A stretch of DNA of 64,000 nt from Notolepis coatsorum (lineage: Eukaryota > Chordata > Actinopteri > Aulopiformes > Paralepididae), in the NCBI GenBank assembly GCA_963971535.1, contig OZ020593.1, forward strand, positions 37,724,787-37,788,786. The letters run 5' to 3'. The position numbers and the translations under genes were made by a program. The first letter of the stretch is position 1. Each line of letters starts with the position of its first letter. The notes under the pieces are model-generated. The model was given only the letters and a program-made list of their open reading frames with translations. It searched no databases and was not told where the DNA came from. This document shows, piece after piece, positions 36,290-48,283 of the stretch.

Positions 36290-37299
36290 CAGGGCTTGCC
36301 ATTAACTTTTTGGCTCACTAGCCACTGTGGCTAGTGGTTTTCCAAAGTCACTAGCCACTCAGCATTTTCACCAGCCAAAAATCACCACACTAAATAATCT
36401 TTTCATCAATACGTTCCCATTTTATAGCGTGATGATGAATATGTTTAAAATCAAAATGCATATGATCGGTATCATGTTCCACCATGAATGCATGAAAGGG
36501 GACGGGGGACGGGGACGTCGTTTCTGATTATTGATTACCAATAACAACATTCGTTATTGTAGCATCATACACTGATGTGTCATGATGTTATGATGTCATG
36601 TATGTTGTGTATGTCATAAATGTCAATATAAATTGAAAATGGGGGACCCTGATGTAAACAAGACAAACGTCTTTCTCTGGTCTGCATCCCCTTAACAATT
36701 GTGTGTATTGAGCCGTACTGTATTGTACCCATTCTGCAATCTGTTAAATAAAGTTTTCATTCATTCATCGGCTGGTTGGCTATGCTAACAAGGCCTGATC
36801 AGCATGAAATCTACGTGAAATCGTTCTTACCTGTGGCCGGTTGGATCCCAAAAAGGATTTTGCAGTTATTGATTGCCATCTGGTAGATCGATATGTCCAT
36901 TGGCTGATGCTATATTCCTTTACTGCATACTGAATTCGGCGTCGCAAAAGGTATTCCATGCAATCTGATGAAGGCATAGCTTCATGCTAACAGAAAAAGT
37001 AGGCCTGAATGAAAAATATTTACATCCGGTCTGAAAACAAGGAGTACTCCATTCTCGAGACAGCACCACTACCAGGATCTGGCCGGTAATCACTTTTCCG
37101 GATTGTTGTGGGAGTTGTAGTATTATGTAGTATCACTTGGATTGACTTAATTATTGCAGATGCCTTTTGTAGACTACAATGTATTTTTTTCATATAAAAA
37201 AAGTCACCGGCCACTGTGGCCGGTAGAATGACGGAGTTACCGGCCACAGCCGAATTCTACCAGCATTTGGCCGGTGGCCGGTGTTAATGTCAAGCCCTG
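36290..37299. mobile_element. hAT element with perfect 8-bp target duplication
   Basis: Ends cagggcttgccattaac and, inverted, cagggcttgacattaac, with gatgaggc at 36282-36289 and 37300-37307. Inner arms are rich in ggctagtgg and ccggccac motifs that can pair. A (TCAA)-family LINE tail sits inside (36585-36765). A minus-strand frame (YSISQWTYRSTRWQSITAKS) ends at a donor-like site; its identity is unknown. Confidence 0.93.
36585..36765 (+). mobile_element. (TCAA)-family LINE tail
   Basis: ctggtctgcatccccttaac, caattgtgtgtattgagc and ctgcaatctgttaaataaag match the family 3' end. Lies within the hAT, hence younger than it. Confidence 0.88.
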
Positions 37300-37475
37300 G
37301 ATGAGGCTATAGGGGAAGAAAGAGAGAGGAAGAGATATGAGGATATAGGGGAAGAAAGAGAGAGGAAGAGAGATGAGGATATAGGGGAAGAAAGAGAGAG
37401 GAAGAGAGATGAGGCTATAGGGGGAGAAAGAGAGAGGAAGAGATGAGGCTATAGGGGAAGAAAGAGAGAGTGAAT

Positions 37476-38268
37476 TGATTGATTGATTGATTGAAAACTT
37501 TAATTAACAGATTGCAGAATGGGTACAGTACAGTACAGCTCAATACACACAATTGTTAAGGGGATGCAGACCAGAGAAATACTTTCATCTTGTTTACATC
37601 AGGGTCCCCTATTTTCAATTTATAATGACATTTATGACATACACAATATACAGATAGAATAATCTAATCTAATCATCTAATCTAAACTAATCATGACATT
37701 TATGACATACATGACATACAGATATGCAGTACTGTTACATTTGTGAGATACAAGATATGCAAATATATAGTACTGTTACACAGAGATCCTAACAGTAAAT
37801 ATATACATATGAGGGAGAGGGAACTGTACATTAGGAGGGGGTGGGTGGGTGGGAGGGTGGTTCAGACATTTACGGCGGCCAGTTTCGAATTGCAGCCTCC
37901 CGTAGGTGCTCTTTTAGAGCGGTTTTGAAAGTGGGTAGGGATTCACATTTTTTTACGGCTGTAGGTAGCACGTTCCACATTGAAGTGGCATAATTGCGAA
38001 AAGTGCTTAGACCCTTGTTTGAGCTGAATCTGGGTTGAACATGATTTGTGGAATTCCCTCTGGTGTTGTGGTTGCGGTATTCACTGACCTTTGGGAAGTA
38101 TTTCCACATGTACATGGGTACCTTAGTGGTGTAGTGTATCTTGTAGACCAGGCACATTGCAAGTTGCTGTACTCTGTCGTCTACTCTAAGCCATCCTAGG
38201 TTGTCAAAATGGGCAGGGGTGAGGTGGGTTTTAGAAGTAAGGTCAAGCAGTAGTCTGACGAGTTTCCA
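37476..38268 (-). mobile_element. LINE 3' end with (TCAA)n tail, minus
   Basis: Closely parallels 11387-12190: tail tgattgattgattg on plus, then the 3' region, then minus-strand protein MCLVYKIHYTTKVPMYMWKY, YRNHNTRGNSTNHVQPRF, SMWNVLPTAVK. Ends abruptly near 38268 where the match to the other copy stops. Confidence 0.9.
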
Positions 38269-39140
38269 AAGCGTAGGAAGCTCTGATCGACTCGGGGCTT
38301 GGAACACAAACGTTTCTAAAGATATTAAACTTTCTCTGCATATTTTCACACCGCCAACAAAGTAGCCTATTGGGGCCATTGGGCCTCATTCAACAATACT
38401 CTCTTATTATTTTTCTTATATTCTTGCTTACCTGTCTGTTAAGAGAACAATAAGAAAAGCCACCGCCACATTCATCAAGCCGCTCTTAACGTTGAAATCT
38501 GTGAGTACCCAGGAGATTTGCATGATGAATCCCACTCATTCGTAAACTCAAAAGCGCGTTCGTGCTAAATTCATTTGCATACAGACACGCCCACCATCTC
38601 CTTATAAGGCGAATGAGGCAGGTGTAAAACAGCCGAATTTCGCCATCTGATCCCTGTCTGATATATTCAACAGGAAGCGCTTTGCGATCTCAAAATGACA
38701 CACGTCTTGCGACTCAGTGCATGTGTGTGTGTTCCTGTGGGTCGCTCATCGCATGTGTGTGTGTGTTAATCTGATGACAAGTAAAGACTTATACTTATAC
38801 GTTTATGTACTGTATAGTGCAAAATAAATGGGTCAAAAGTAGTGTAGATTATTAGCTAATGACTACTACGAGCCACCGTACCCGTCGTGCTACTGCTTAC
38901 AAACTGGCTCGGTACTGTGAACCTAGGTCTTGCCGTCACGTCATATCTAGATGTTAAATAAACCTACGGTTTGGTAAACCCGAGTGTGATCATTGACCCA
39001 CACACACCAGAGGTACATATTAACATTGTTTACAAGTAGGCTTTGTCAATACTGAACTACTGGCTGCGCGCTTGTCAAGAACCAAGCGCGGCGCGCAGTA
39101 TACTGATATATATATGCTGCTGATCCATATGCTCTCTCCT

Positions 39141-39274
39141 TTCAGAGAGAGATGTCATCTCTCTCTGAAATGTCCGTGGAGAGATGTCATCTCTCTCTCT
39201 GAAATGTCCGTGGAGAGATGTCATCTCTCTCTGAAATGTCCGTGGAGAGATGTCATCTCTCTCTGAAATGTCCG
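39141..39274. repeat. 32-34-bp minisatellite
   Basis: Four units of gtggagagatgtcatctctc followed by tctgaaatgtcc. gagagatgtcatctctctc is itself an inverted repeat, so each unit can form a small hairpin. Confidence 0.93.
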
Positions 39275-39322
39275 TGGCTAAAACTCTGAGTGCGCTCAGA
39301 ACTTTATGTGTGGAGCAGAGTT

Positions 39323-39530
39323 TTGATTGATTGATTGTACATTTTATTAACAGATTGCAGAATTGGTACAATACAGTACAGCTCAATACACACAATTGTT
39401 AAGGGGACGGAGACCAGAGAAAGACTTTCATCTTGTTTACATCAGGGTCCCCCATTTTCAATTCATCATAACATATATGACATACATGACATACAGATAG
39501 ACAGTACTGCTACATCTTAATCTATACAGA
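39323..39530 (-). mobile_element. (TCAA)-family LINE tail, minus
   Basis: tgattgattgattgtac, then acagtacagctcaatacac and catcagggtcccccattttc on plus, as at 37476. Untranslated part only. Confidence 0.88.
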
Positions 39531-39734
39531 GAAGAGAGGAGAGGAGAGGAGAGGTTGTAAATATGCATTATATGTGTACGGCCTGGGCAGCCAGCATCTA
39601 GCTGTTCTAACAGCAATATAATCCATTTCAGAAGCAGAACGCACGCAATAAGTTATAATAATAATAATAATAATAATAATTATTTAAAAGTTCTGCATGG
39701 GTTTATAAAGTCGTATTTGGGGGCAATTGACCAA

Positions 39735-39892
39735 TGGTTTGCTTTCAACCCATGAACTCCTTCCTCTCTCACCATTTTATATATTTTTCTTTATTTTATC
39801 TACTAAAACTGTATTGTATTATATTGTTTGTTTTGTAAAGTGTCTTTGAGAATTAGGAAAAGCGCTATATAAATCGTATGTATTATTATTAT
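39735..39892 (+). mobile_element. L2-type 3' tail
   Basis: gctttcaacccatgaactcc, ctactaaaactgtattgta and ggaaaagcgctatataaatc. Uninterrupted version of the tail that is split at 11386/12745. Confidence 0.85.
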
Positions 39893-40069
39893 GAATGGTA
39901 GGCTTTTTTAAATGTTTCTCATCTGGGTAAGAATTTCTTATTTCGGTAAGAGTGCTCTCGACCACTCTAAGAAAACTTTGCTGAATCCCAGGTAAGAACA
40001 AAGTAAGAGGAAATGCTTTAAGAACAAAATCTGTTCTTATATCGCTTCATGCATGAGGCCCATTGTCTC

Positions 40070-40690
40070 TAAATGGATTTGGTAGCTGTCATTTCTGCGT
40101 GTCTGTCTTCGACACCGGAGACTGAAAGTACTCAGCCCCTCCCCTACGACACAACTGTAGTTCTTTAGACAGCGAGGGAAATGATACAGCCGGACAAGTT
40201 GACAATAATTAACACATTTACAAGTCATATTACATTTTGCAAATAAGGAAACAGATAGAGAACATTTCAAAGCATTAGAAATTGCGAATATCAAATTGTT
40301 TACCTATTTCTAAATCGTGCAAAGTTTTTTCGGCATTTCTGAAGAATCCTCTCCGCCGAGAAATGGCGGCCTAGACCGTGCTGGTCACTGTCAACAGTGA
40401 TCAATCTAAAGGCAGATCAATGATATACAGAGTCCAGAGGCTTTAGAGTGGAAGCAGCAGCTGGTCTATAAATGACTGTATGTCTCCATAATCCAAAACA
40501 GCTTCAACAACCGTCCTTCTGCTAAACATAGAAAAACTGGGTTTGTTTCTGTACAAAAAGCCAACCTTCTGACACAGTTTACTTGCAAGATTATCTACAT
40601 GGTATGTAAATGTAATTTTTCGTCAAGCTAGATGCCAAGATATTTATATTCTTTAACTCTCGATCTGAAAGCAGTAGATTGCATTGCATT
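40070..40690 (-). mobile_element. LINE RT remnant, minus
   Basis: Degraded minus-strand translation in two frames gives KEYKYLGI, then TYHVDNLASKLCQKVGFLYR, NKPSFSMFSRRTVVEAVLDY, and further ASTLKPLDSVYH. This is the RT thumb region of a fish LINE. Several stops and shifts; inactive. A separate piece left of the DNA transposon (SLISLETFVFQAPSRSEL, near 38280-38370) may be its C-terminus. Confidence 0.65.
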
Positions 40691-41543
40691 GTATCGACGA
40701 CATTAACACTAAATTACAAAATAAATTGTGTGTGCATGTGTGTGTGTGTGGGGGGGGGGGGGTTCTCTAGGACCTCCTGAGTGACTAGGGGTGTGCGGAG
40801 ACTTTATCTGTATCTGTTCATCCAACAAAATTAACTGTATTCGGATAAATACCAGAAGTGGGTGTGGTTTATACTGAAGCTTTTTTATTTTATTTTTTAT
40901 TTTATATGATTGTACAATACAAGATGGGAACTATGTAATCAAATTAACAAATTAACAAACTAGAACATTAGATTAAAGGAAGTCACGTTAAATCCGGCAT
41001 ATTTCTAACCTAATATTTATTGGAAGTGCAATTGTTGTGCCTTCAAAGCATCAAATTGATTTAATATTGACATATAATAAATTATGAGTATATTTATACC
41101 TCCTCATACTGTACTTGTGCTCTCTCTATTTATTTTTAAATAAACTATGTTTTATGAACTGTCTGAATTTGACCCCCCCCCCCCCCCCCCCCTTTAACTA
41201 AAGAACATTGAACAATCAGAATCTTAAAAAATATAAAAATTAACTTTTTTGCCTGTTTAATAAATGTTTGTCATATTTCGTGTAGATGGTTACGAGCCAA
41301 AGAACCACGTTTAGTGCTATTTAGAGAACAGCAGGCCTTTGCACACACCCCACCTTCCCTCCGCTGCTAAAATCAGGTGTGTTCATTTTACGCAGCCTGT
41401 AGACTAATATGTAGGGTGCCCATGACCAATATTATGTTGTTCTCTGACAATACAGTTTAATCTAATCTAATCTAATATTTGTGTGATGTTCTGAAAACAA
41501 AATCAGCTTCATAGAGCAGAAACATTTAAGCTTGAGTAGTAGG
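40691..41543. other. No gene seen
   Basis: AT-rich spacer with a C run at 41173-41192 and a LINE-like tail taatctaatctaatctaat near 41459-41477 (too short to assign). Confidence 0.5.
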
Positions 41544-41840
41544 GAACGTTAGGTTATGACTATAACCAAGTTCTGTTAGTTAGGGGCGATGCTTGGCATC
41601 GCCTTCTGCACTATCTCGCGTACGTGCACGCGTACTGAATAAACCACAAATGTACCTCTAATACCAGTATTAGTCTGACCACACCCCTCATCAGCTTACC
41701 TTCATAAGCAGGTGTGTGGTCACCTGCTCTCCTCCTTCCCAAGCTTTCACCACAAGGTGAGGACAAGGGCTGCAGCGGCGTCCGATGCCAAGCATCGCCC
41801 CTAACTAACAGAACTTGGTTATAGTCATAACCTAACGTTC
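41544..41840. mobile_element. 297-bp element with perfect 58-bp inverted ends
   Basis: 41544-41601 (gaacgttaggttatgactat onward) is the exact reverse complement of 41783-41840. The interior contains a 148-bp block (41591-41738) that recurs inverted and identical at 46584-46731, inside the end of the large neighbour. The outer 30 bp are themselves nearly palindromic around tatgactata. No coding. No target duplication found. Confidence 0.9.
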
Positions 41841-42365
41841 TGTATCGTTAGTGGCTTAGCTTGGCATCGCCTTCTGCACAAGGGAGGCCAAGCGGAGCCA
41901 CTTGGCTGACAAATACACCCCGCTGACAGCCCCCCAAAACCATCAGAACAGGGAGGGCCGAGCCCCCCCGACCCCCCCTAATGGAGGGTAGCCCCCCTAT
42001 TAGGGACGTCACGGGAGGGCGACGGACCCGACCGTGCGAAGAGGCACTCAAGCAACTCAACGCACAGGGTGAGCAGACCGTGGCTTGACCCACGACTACA
42101 CACACGCACAACCCGCATGCCACCCGGGAACGAACGGAGGAACAACCTCGTTACTGCCCCCAGAAATCACGGGGTCAAGGGCAAACCCAACCCCGTGGCA
42201 AGGCCGTAGCAGCGGAGCACGAAGGAAGACCCAGACCCACCAAAAGGACTGGACTCCCTGGAATGGGGGCCCGGAGAAGTCCATGATGCCAGCATCAAGA
42301 CCCCACCAGGTGGGCACGTAGTGCCCCGCCCCCCACATCGCCAGCGTATTCGGACAAAGGCCCCT

Positions 42366-42493
42366 CAGTTACTGCACCTGGTATTCCCAGGCGGAACCAA
42401 CCAGGCCAGTAAGCCGAGCGGGCCCCGTCCCCCCAATAGTACACCGCCTGGCACACTGACCCTGCAGAATAGGCAGTCAGCATGGCCGTAAGC
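42366..42493 (-). pseudogene. Degenerate 5S rRNA-like sequence
   Basis: On plus it opens agttactgcacctggtattc, ccaggcgg, and closes catggccgtaagc, matching the two ends of an inverted 5S gene. The middle, including most of box C and the intermediate element, is not recognisable. Total length 128. Confidence 0.5.
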
Positions 42494-43074
42494 ACACAAA
42501 AAAGGTTAACCAACGGAAGCAGGCAGCGCACCGGGGAAAAACCAGGCAACAGGCTGTTAACCCTAGCCTGGAGACTGCGGACGAGACAGGCGCCAGAGGG
42601 GACAGCTGAACACAGCCGCCCCGGCGGAAGGAGCGTAAGCTGGCGGTGTTGCATGACCAAGCCTCCATTTAACAACCCCCACCCAGAGGGGTCGAGGCAG
42701 AGAAGGCTGACACGATTGGCAGACGTCATGAACGTGCAGGGGCACCCTCAACCGGTGAACCCGGGAGTTGACACTGCTCCAACACACCAGGGAATCAACC
42801 ACCTCGGTGTTACCCAATGCGGTGGTTGTTCCTATAACCCCTCAAGAAAAAACTCCAAAACACACCTGCGGGTATACACCGGCTATACCGCAGTACAAGC
42901 GTTTCAGTTTCCAAAAAGGGTTAACCCAGGCCTACGGGTCGCAAACATCACTTCGGACCGGGCCTGGCGGTACGGGAAGCACAGGGTCACCAGAGGAGGT
43001 CAAAAAACCACCCCCACAGGCCCCTCTTCGCCATGCGTGAGAGAGGAGCGAAAAACAATGGAGAACCAGCCCCT

Positions 43075-43193
43075 AAGCACACCGTACCTGGTATTCCCCG
43101 GCGGTCTCCCAACCAAGTACTAACCAGGACCAACCTGTGTAGCGGCCGAGATCCGACGAGATCGAGCGCGTACAGAATGGCATGGCTGTAAGC
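43075..43193 (-). rRNA. 5S rRNA-like sequence, 119 nt, probable pseudogene
   Basis: Minus strand starts gcttacagccatgcc and ends ccaggtacggtgtgctt, the ordered 5' and 3' ends of vertebrate 5S rRNA at the right length. Box C (ggttagtacttggttgggag, then accgcc) differs from the canonical form by one base; the intermediate element gatctcgtcggatctc is nearly canonical; box A (cgctacacaggttgg) is altered. The terminal stem would be imperfect. No T run lies just after the 3' end on minus, so it is more likely a captured 5S or 5S-derived SINE head than a working gene. Confidence 0.8.
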
Positions 43194-46100
43194 CATGACG
43201 ACAGTGCTGAGTAAAAACATACCCAACCAGGGTCTCCATAGCGCTTAACCCTGTGACACCCAGACCGACCTGGCATTTTTCCCCCTGAAAAAAGCCCAAG
43301 TCCCTCAGGGTACCAGAACAGCAGATCTGCATCCCCGGCGGACAACGGGTTCAACTGATCTGGACCAGCGTGACCAGAACCAGTCCCGTGCCCTAACCAC
43401 GCCGACATGCCTACTCCAGGAGAAGGGCAGATATGCGTGTTGATCTTAACATGAAAAGAAGGCGCCACCCAGACGTCGGGACGAACCGCGCCTGGTGGCC
43501 CACCCCAAGGGCGTGAGACCCCACTACATATGTTCAGATCCATCCCGTCATCATCCCCCAGACATGAATGAGGATCCGTCGACAACCCACCCAGGTCATG
43601 GGATGTGGTCGCCGGAAGAGGAAAAACCCCCATCTCAGTTGCTTTATAAAAACGCTGTTTCAACCACAAGCAACTAAGGCGTGCCAGTCAATCGCCTGTT
43701 TACAGCGAGCTAGCACTATACGTGCGTCGGGACACACCCCCATCAATGAACAGGCTATTTAGACCTGTCATTGAATCCCCAAGGCGCCCAGGGGAACGAC
43801 AAGAGGGGTGTGACACTCCCTAACTCCAACACTTCTGGAATAGAAAGAAGGAAGCATCAACAGTATGTATCCCAGTCTACACAGCCGGGGTAAAAAATGT
43901 TCACATTTTTACATCCCACCACCCTCCCATAGGAAAGAGACGGGGATCCCCAGAGAGACTTCCCACGCGAGCTGTACAGATTGAAAAGAATATATTGCAC
44001 CTTGAGCCATGTAAAAAACTGGTTTTAGGGCCTCCGGGGAAGAGGCACCGAACCCATACACACTCAATAAACGAATTGAATCGAATATACATACAATAGA
44101 AAAGGACCCTTCTAGAGGGTCCACTCATTTTGACAATCTGAGGAGGAAGGCTCTGTACTCTGATGGAGGCTTCCTCACATGGATCACATGGAAGAAGGAG
44201 TCCGAACTCACAGAAGGCCTGAGTAGGCGCTTGGTGAGGAGGAGCCCTGACCACCCCCCCTGAAAACAGATCCATCACATGGACCTGAACAGCACACGGA
44301 AGTCCTACCAACAGAGACGCGCACGGTGACGTACTCTATGGCGGGGGAATTCCTGCGGTGCACACGCCCAATATACCAGGCCGTGGGACCAGGAACTCCC
44401 TCCCCCCCCCCCCCCCCCCCCCCCCCGTAACGTGCCGAACCGCCACGTGACGGGAACCTTGAAGGACAGGGGGTGTACCCCTGACCGACAGAACAATGGG
44501 GAGAGGAAAGGTTACCAGTTCACCCCTTTACGACCCCACACCCATGATACGACGTAACGACAAAAAGAGAATATGACACAGTCATAGTCAGCTCTATGAA
44601 GCGTTTCACAGCTCCACACAGCGCACGAGCTAACCTGCTATCTGATTTTTACTAAGGAAAAACACAGAATAGAGAGGGCTCTAAGAACCCCGGTCCAACA
44701 TACACATGTGCTTCTGTGGCCAGTACAACCCAGTTGTAGGTCACATGACACACACAACCCATCATCATCACAATGAGAGAATACATCATTCTTGATTAGT
44801 ATCGACCACAGGCCTTGCTAAGCACACGACAGCAACCAAACCAATTTCCCTTTAGGAAATAAGTTTCTCCAGCAGATTTAGCACAACCTCAGCAATCAAG
44901 CTGAGAGTTACATCGTATCCCTACCACACAAAAGACACAATTAATGCACAACATGTCTGATAGGAGGTGATAAAGTCCCCAGGGAACCGGGGGGGGAAAA
45001 ACACAATCCTCCTATTTTACCCTCAATACGGCCAGTTAAAACAGGAAAACCTGTTAATGTGTGAACTCACTGTCCATTGTCATTACAGTCTGAGAAAGAA
45101 CATTCTTTTACTCACTCGTCACCAAGCATAGCTTCATAGGTTAGTTGCCTTAGTAGTGAGTACACGGTACACATAAACACCATGATGTTTCTCACACAAC
45201 AACCAGATCAATACATCACGACCTGCACGGAGAAGCTACTGCCAGTGACAAAAACAGCTCACACACAACCCGCAACGTATCTCAAATGCATTGCAACAAC
45301 ACACGTTTTGGGAAAAAACACCGTCATTCACAATACATTTAGCAAGGTAAAACCAGAAGACGTGTTATGAGGGTCTGGCCAACCCCGTACCTGCCCGGAA
45401 CGCAGATCAGCGAAGTGCAGTCACAAGCGTCCCGTGTTGTTCGATCCGGGCAGCGTCGCCGCTCCACCAGTCGCTACAGTCCTCTTTGTTGACGCAATCC
45501 CCGTCTAGGCTCGGGCAGGGTTGACGAACATCCCCTGTCAAGGATGACGTCGTGGTCAAAAGTGTAAAACATGTTAAAAATCAAAGCACGTTCAACAGAA
45601 TAGCATCAAGCTAACGGCTGCTCCAGCCGTTCGGGTGCTATCGCTTCCGCTCGCGAGACGCCGATCTACGACGCACGCGATCAGGAGCGAGCTCCCGGCG
45701 GCGCGCGAGAAGCCAAGCTACCCCGCGCCAGGCCACCGACCGGCTAACCGTAAGCTATGAACATGTAAACAATGACATAACACTCACCCAGACAGGCCGC
45801 CGTTCTGAACCCTCCTCACTTTTTAAGAGAAAAGGGAAAACAAGACGTCAACACCGCTTCACAACGGTGACAATAACACGTCCGGCGGAATCAGCACAGT
45901 ACCAACTGGCCTGTATAGCTGACTTTGAACATGAATCTGCCGCTATCGCACATTACATGCACATATCCCCTCGTGAAGGAATACTCTCATTTGGATATGA
46001 AAGATGGGGTCTTAACACGGTGACAGAGAGAATCCACTCGTCCAGAACACACAGGGATCACCAGTGTCAATGGTCGCGGCCCACTAGTAAAAACTATAAT

Positions 46101-46753
46101 GGTCGCCAGACCAAGGCCTTCTGTCGCCTAGACGGCTAAACAAAGGACCCTAGCCTGGGGCCGGTTTCCATAAACTTCGTCTAGTAGCCCCCATAGCACT
46201 AACAGACAAGTGGAGCCCGCCAGCAAACACTACTCACCCAACCTGGAACGCACCGCTCCTCACAACAGCGGCATGTCCGACAGTTCAGCTGTGGCCTGAC
46301 AGGTTTCACCCCAACAAACACAGCAAGGAACTGCAGTTGAGAAGCATGCAGCGGCGTGCTCCCAATACGAAAACCGGTGGAGGGTTTGTAGAATGATCAT
46401 CATCTTCTAGACACTCCAGTACGAAGACAATATCGCCGTATTTTCTCGAAAATAGTGAGAGAGAAAATAAAGATATGACGTCAACGTATCCTTGTTTCCC
46501 AAGCTGTTCCTAATCCAATTTCTTCCATCATGGTGTCAAGTGTGGGGATCTACCGAGGCACCTCTTCCTTGTGGTGAAAGCGAGAAGGAGGAGAGCAGGT
46601 GACCACACACCTGCTTATGAAGGTAAGCTGATGAGGGGTGTGGTCAGACTAATACTGGTATTAGAGGTACATTTGTGGTTTATTCAGTACGCGTGCACGT
46701 ACGCGAGATAGTGCAGAAGGCGATGCCAAGCTAAGCCACTAACGATACAGAAC

Positions 46754-47212
46754 TAATCTTAAAAAAAATAAAAATCCTCACGTCTTTCCTACAAATTCAT
46801 ATTGGCCCATGTTCAAGATTCCTATCATCTAATGGATTATTCATACATAAGAATTATAGATAGCCTAATTATGAAATTCATGGGCTGTTTTGGATACGGA
46901 GGAATGAGGAGCGCATACCATCCCGGTTCCAATAATGTAGTTATCCGTATCTGATCATTAAACTGACACGACCATGTCCAAAGGTCTCCAAAGACCTCCA
47001 CACGCATGCGAAAAATATAATTAATTTCACATGCATAATTCATGATAATGATTTAAGACAAACTTTATCTGTTGGGAAGACCTTGCTTGTCACAGAGCAG
47101 CCAAGATACGAGAGAAAACTTGAGAAAACATCAGCCTTTTTCTTTCTCTTTTTGATGCACAACTTTCAAAATGTGGTTACTAATATTCCTGTGGGTTCAA
47201 ACTAAGAGATAG
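46754..47212. other. No gene seen
   Basis: AT-rich, no repeat ends recognised. Confidence 0.5.
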
Positions 47213-47472
47213 GGCAGTCCTACAGGTAGTTTTTGTATGGCAGTCCTACAGGTCGCTTTTGTATGGTAGTCATATACTGTAGGTCGTTTTTGTATGGTAG
47301 TCATATAGGTAGTTTTTGTACGGTAGTCATATAGGTACTATTTGTATGGTAGTCATATAGGTAGTTTTTGTATGGCAGTCATATAGGTCGTTTTTGTATG
47401 GCAGTCCTACAGGTAGTTTTTGTATGGTAGTCATATAGGTCGTTTTTGTATGGCAGTCCTATAGGTCGTTTT
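47213..47472. repeat. 26-bp minisatellite
   Basis: About ten units of tatggtagtcatataggt plus cgtttttg or agtttttg, with gcagtcctac variants. Confidence 0.95.
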
Positions 47473-48186
47473 TGACAGCGAACAGATGGTGCACCTAGGT
47501 GGAGCGTCAATGGAACTCATAACACAATTTTCTTTCCTGAATAATTATATTAATAAAATATCTGTGTCCATCTCATTATCCATGCTTTCCCGAATTCGGA
47601 TTTGAACTCATCCCTATGACCCCTGGTAATCATTGCCAACTTCCATTCTGATAAACAGCTCAGATAACCGGCACCTCTAAAACCCCTGTCAGAGACTATT
47701 TACCTTCATCCTCTATGGCTTTTCTCTATGTAGTCTATCAACTATCATCCTCCCTCGTTCTCTCTCTTCTCTACCGTCTCTCTCCCTCACCGCTCATCCA
47801 CCTCTCTCAGCTCCTTCCATCAGTCACATACTATTTCTCTCCTCTTCATGTTGCTTATACAGAGAGAGAGAGAAGCACGACGAGGCAACAGAGGCAGCAG
47901 CAGTGGCACAACCCCCCCACCCCATCATTACCCTGCTATCTACCCAGAAACAGGTGCAGCAATCAAGCTCCAACATGGAGGGAGAGAGACAGTGGTGTTG
48001 CAGCTCTCTGAGTCCTGGAGGGGGGTCTGTGGGTGAAGAAAGAGTAGAAACTTAAAAGCCACTTTATCCAGATGGGACAGACCAAAACCTGTCAAGTTGA
48101 GTCGCACTTTCCCAGCATACACAGACCCTTTCCTGTTATGATTGGACAGCGGAAAAATCCATTTGCGAGCCTCTGTTTGTGTTTGT
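47473..48186. other. No gene seen
   Basis: A plus frame at 47715-48011 opens MAFLYVVYQLSSSLVLSLL with a hydrophobic leader, but its continuation runs through a GA patch and low-complexity Gln/Arg sequence; no family recognised. Treated as non-coding. Confidence 0.4.
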
Positions 48187-48217
48187 GCGTGTGTATGCGT
48201 GTGCGTGTGCGTGTGTG

Positions 48218-48281
<64 letters not shown>
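48187..48281. repeat. (TG)n microsatellite, imperfect
   Basis: TG repeat with several C substitutions in its first third. Confidence 0.95.

Positions 48282-48283
<2 letters not shown>

Larger units (their letters stand above)
35985..37470. repeat. 36-bp minisatellite split by a hAT
   Basis: Units of gatgaggctatagggg and aagaaagagagaggaagaga at 35985-36289 and 37300-37470. The interruption is the hAT element at 36290-37299. Purine-rich, so one minus-strand frame stays open; not coding. Confidence 0.93.
38382..40059. mobile_element. DNA transposon with GGCCTCAT ends
   Basis: Ends ggcctcattcaac and, inverted, ggcctcatgcatg, flanked by ccattg (38376-38381 and 40060-40065). Near the ends, ctcttattatttttctta and gttcttatatcgc with aagaacaaa blocks add imperfect pairing. 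It carries a LINE tail (39323-39530), an L2 tail (39735-39892) and a small minisatellite. No transposase. Related by its ends to 31056-32518. Confidence 0.75.
41837..46753. mobile_element. 4.9-kb non-coding element with 43-bp TIRs and 5S-like modules
   Basis: 41837-41879 (gttctgtatcgttagtggct onward) is the exact reverse complement of 46711-46753. The left half is GC-rich, includes a C run (44402-44425) and two minus-strand 5S rRNA-like stretches. Open frames reach about 210 codons but show no domain, and overlap others in several frames. The right end carries the 148-bp block shared with 41591-41738. I cannot assign a superfamily; possible readings are a non-autonomous DNA transposon, or a segmental structure created by inverted duplication of an element end. 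Confidence 0.75.

Noticed and set aside
42482-43123. 213-codon frame inside the large TIR element
   Set aside because: GC-rich, overlaps other frames on both strands, crosses the 5S-like sequence, and shows no domain.
47715-48011. Possible secreted protein with hydrophobic N-terminus
   Set aside because: Low-complexity continuation, no homology recognised, no splice or promoter signs.
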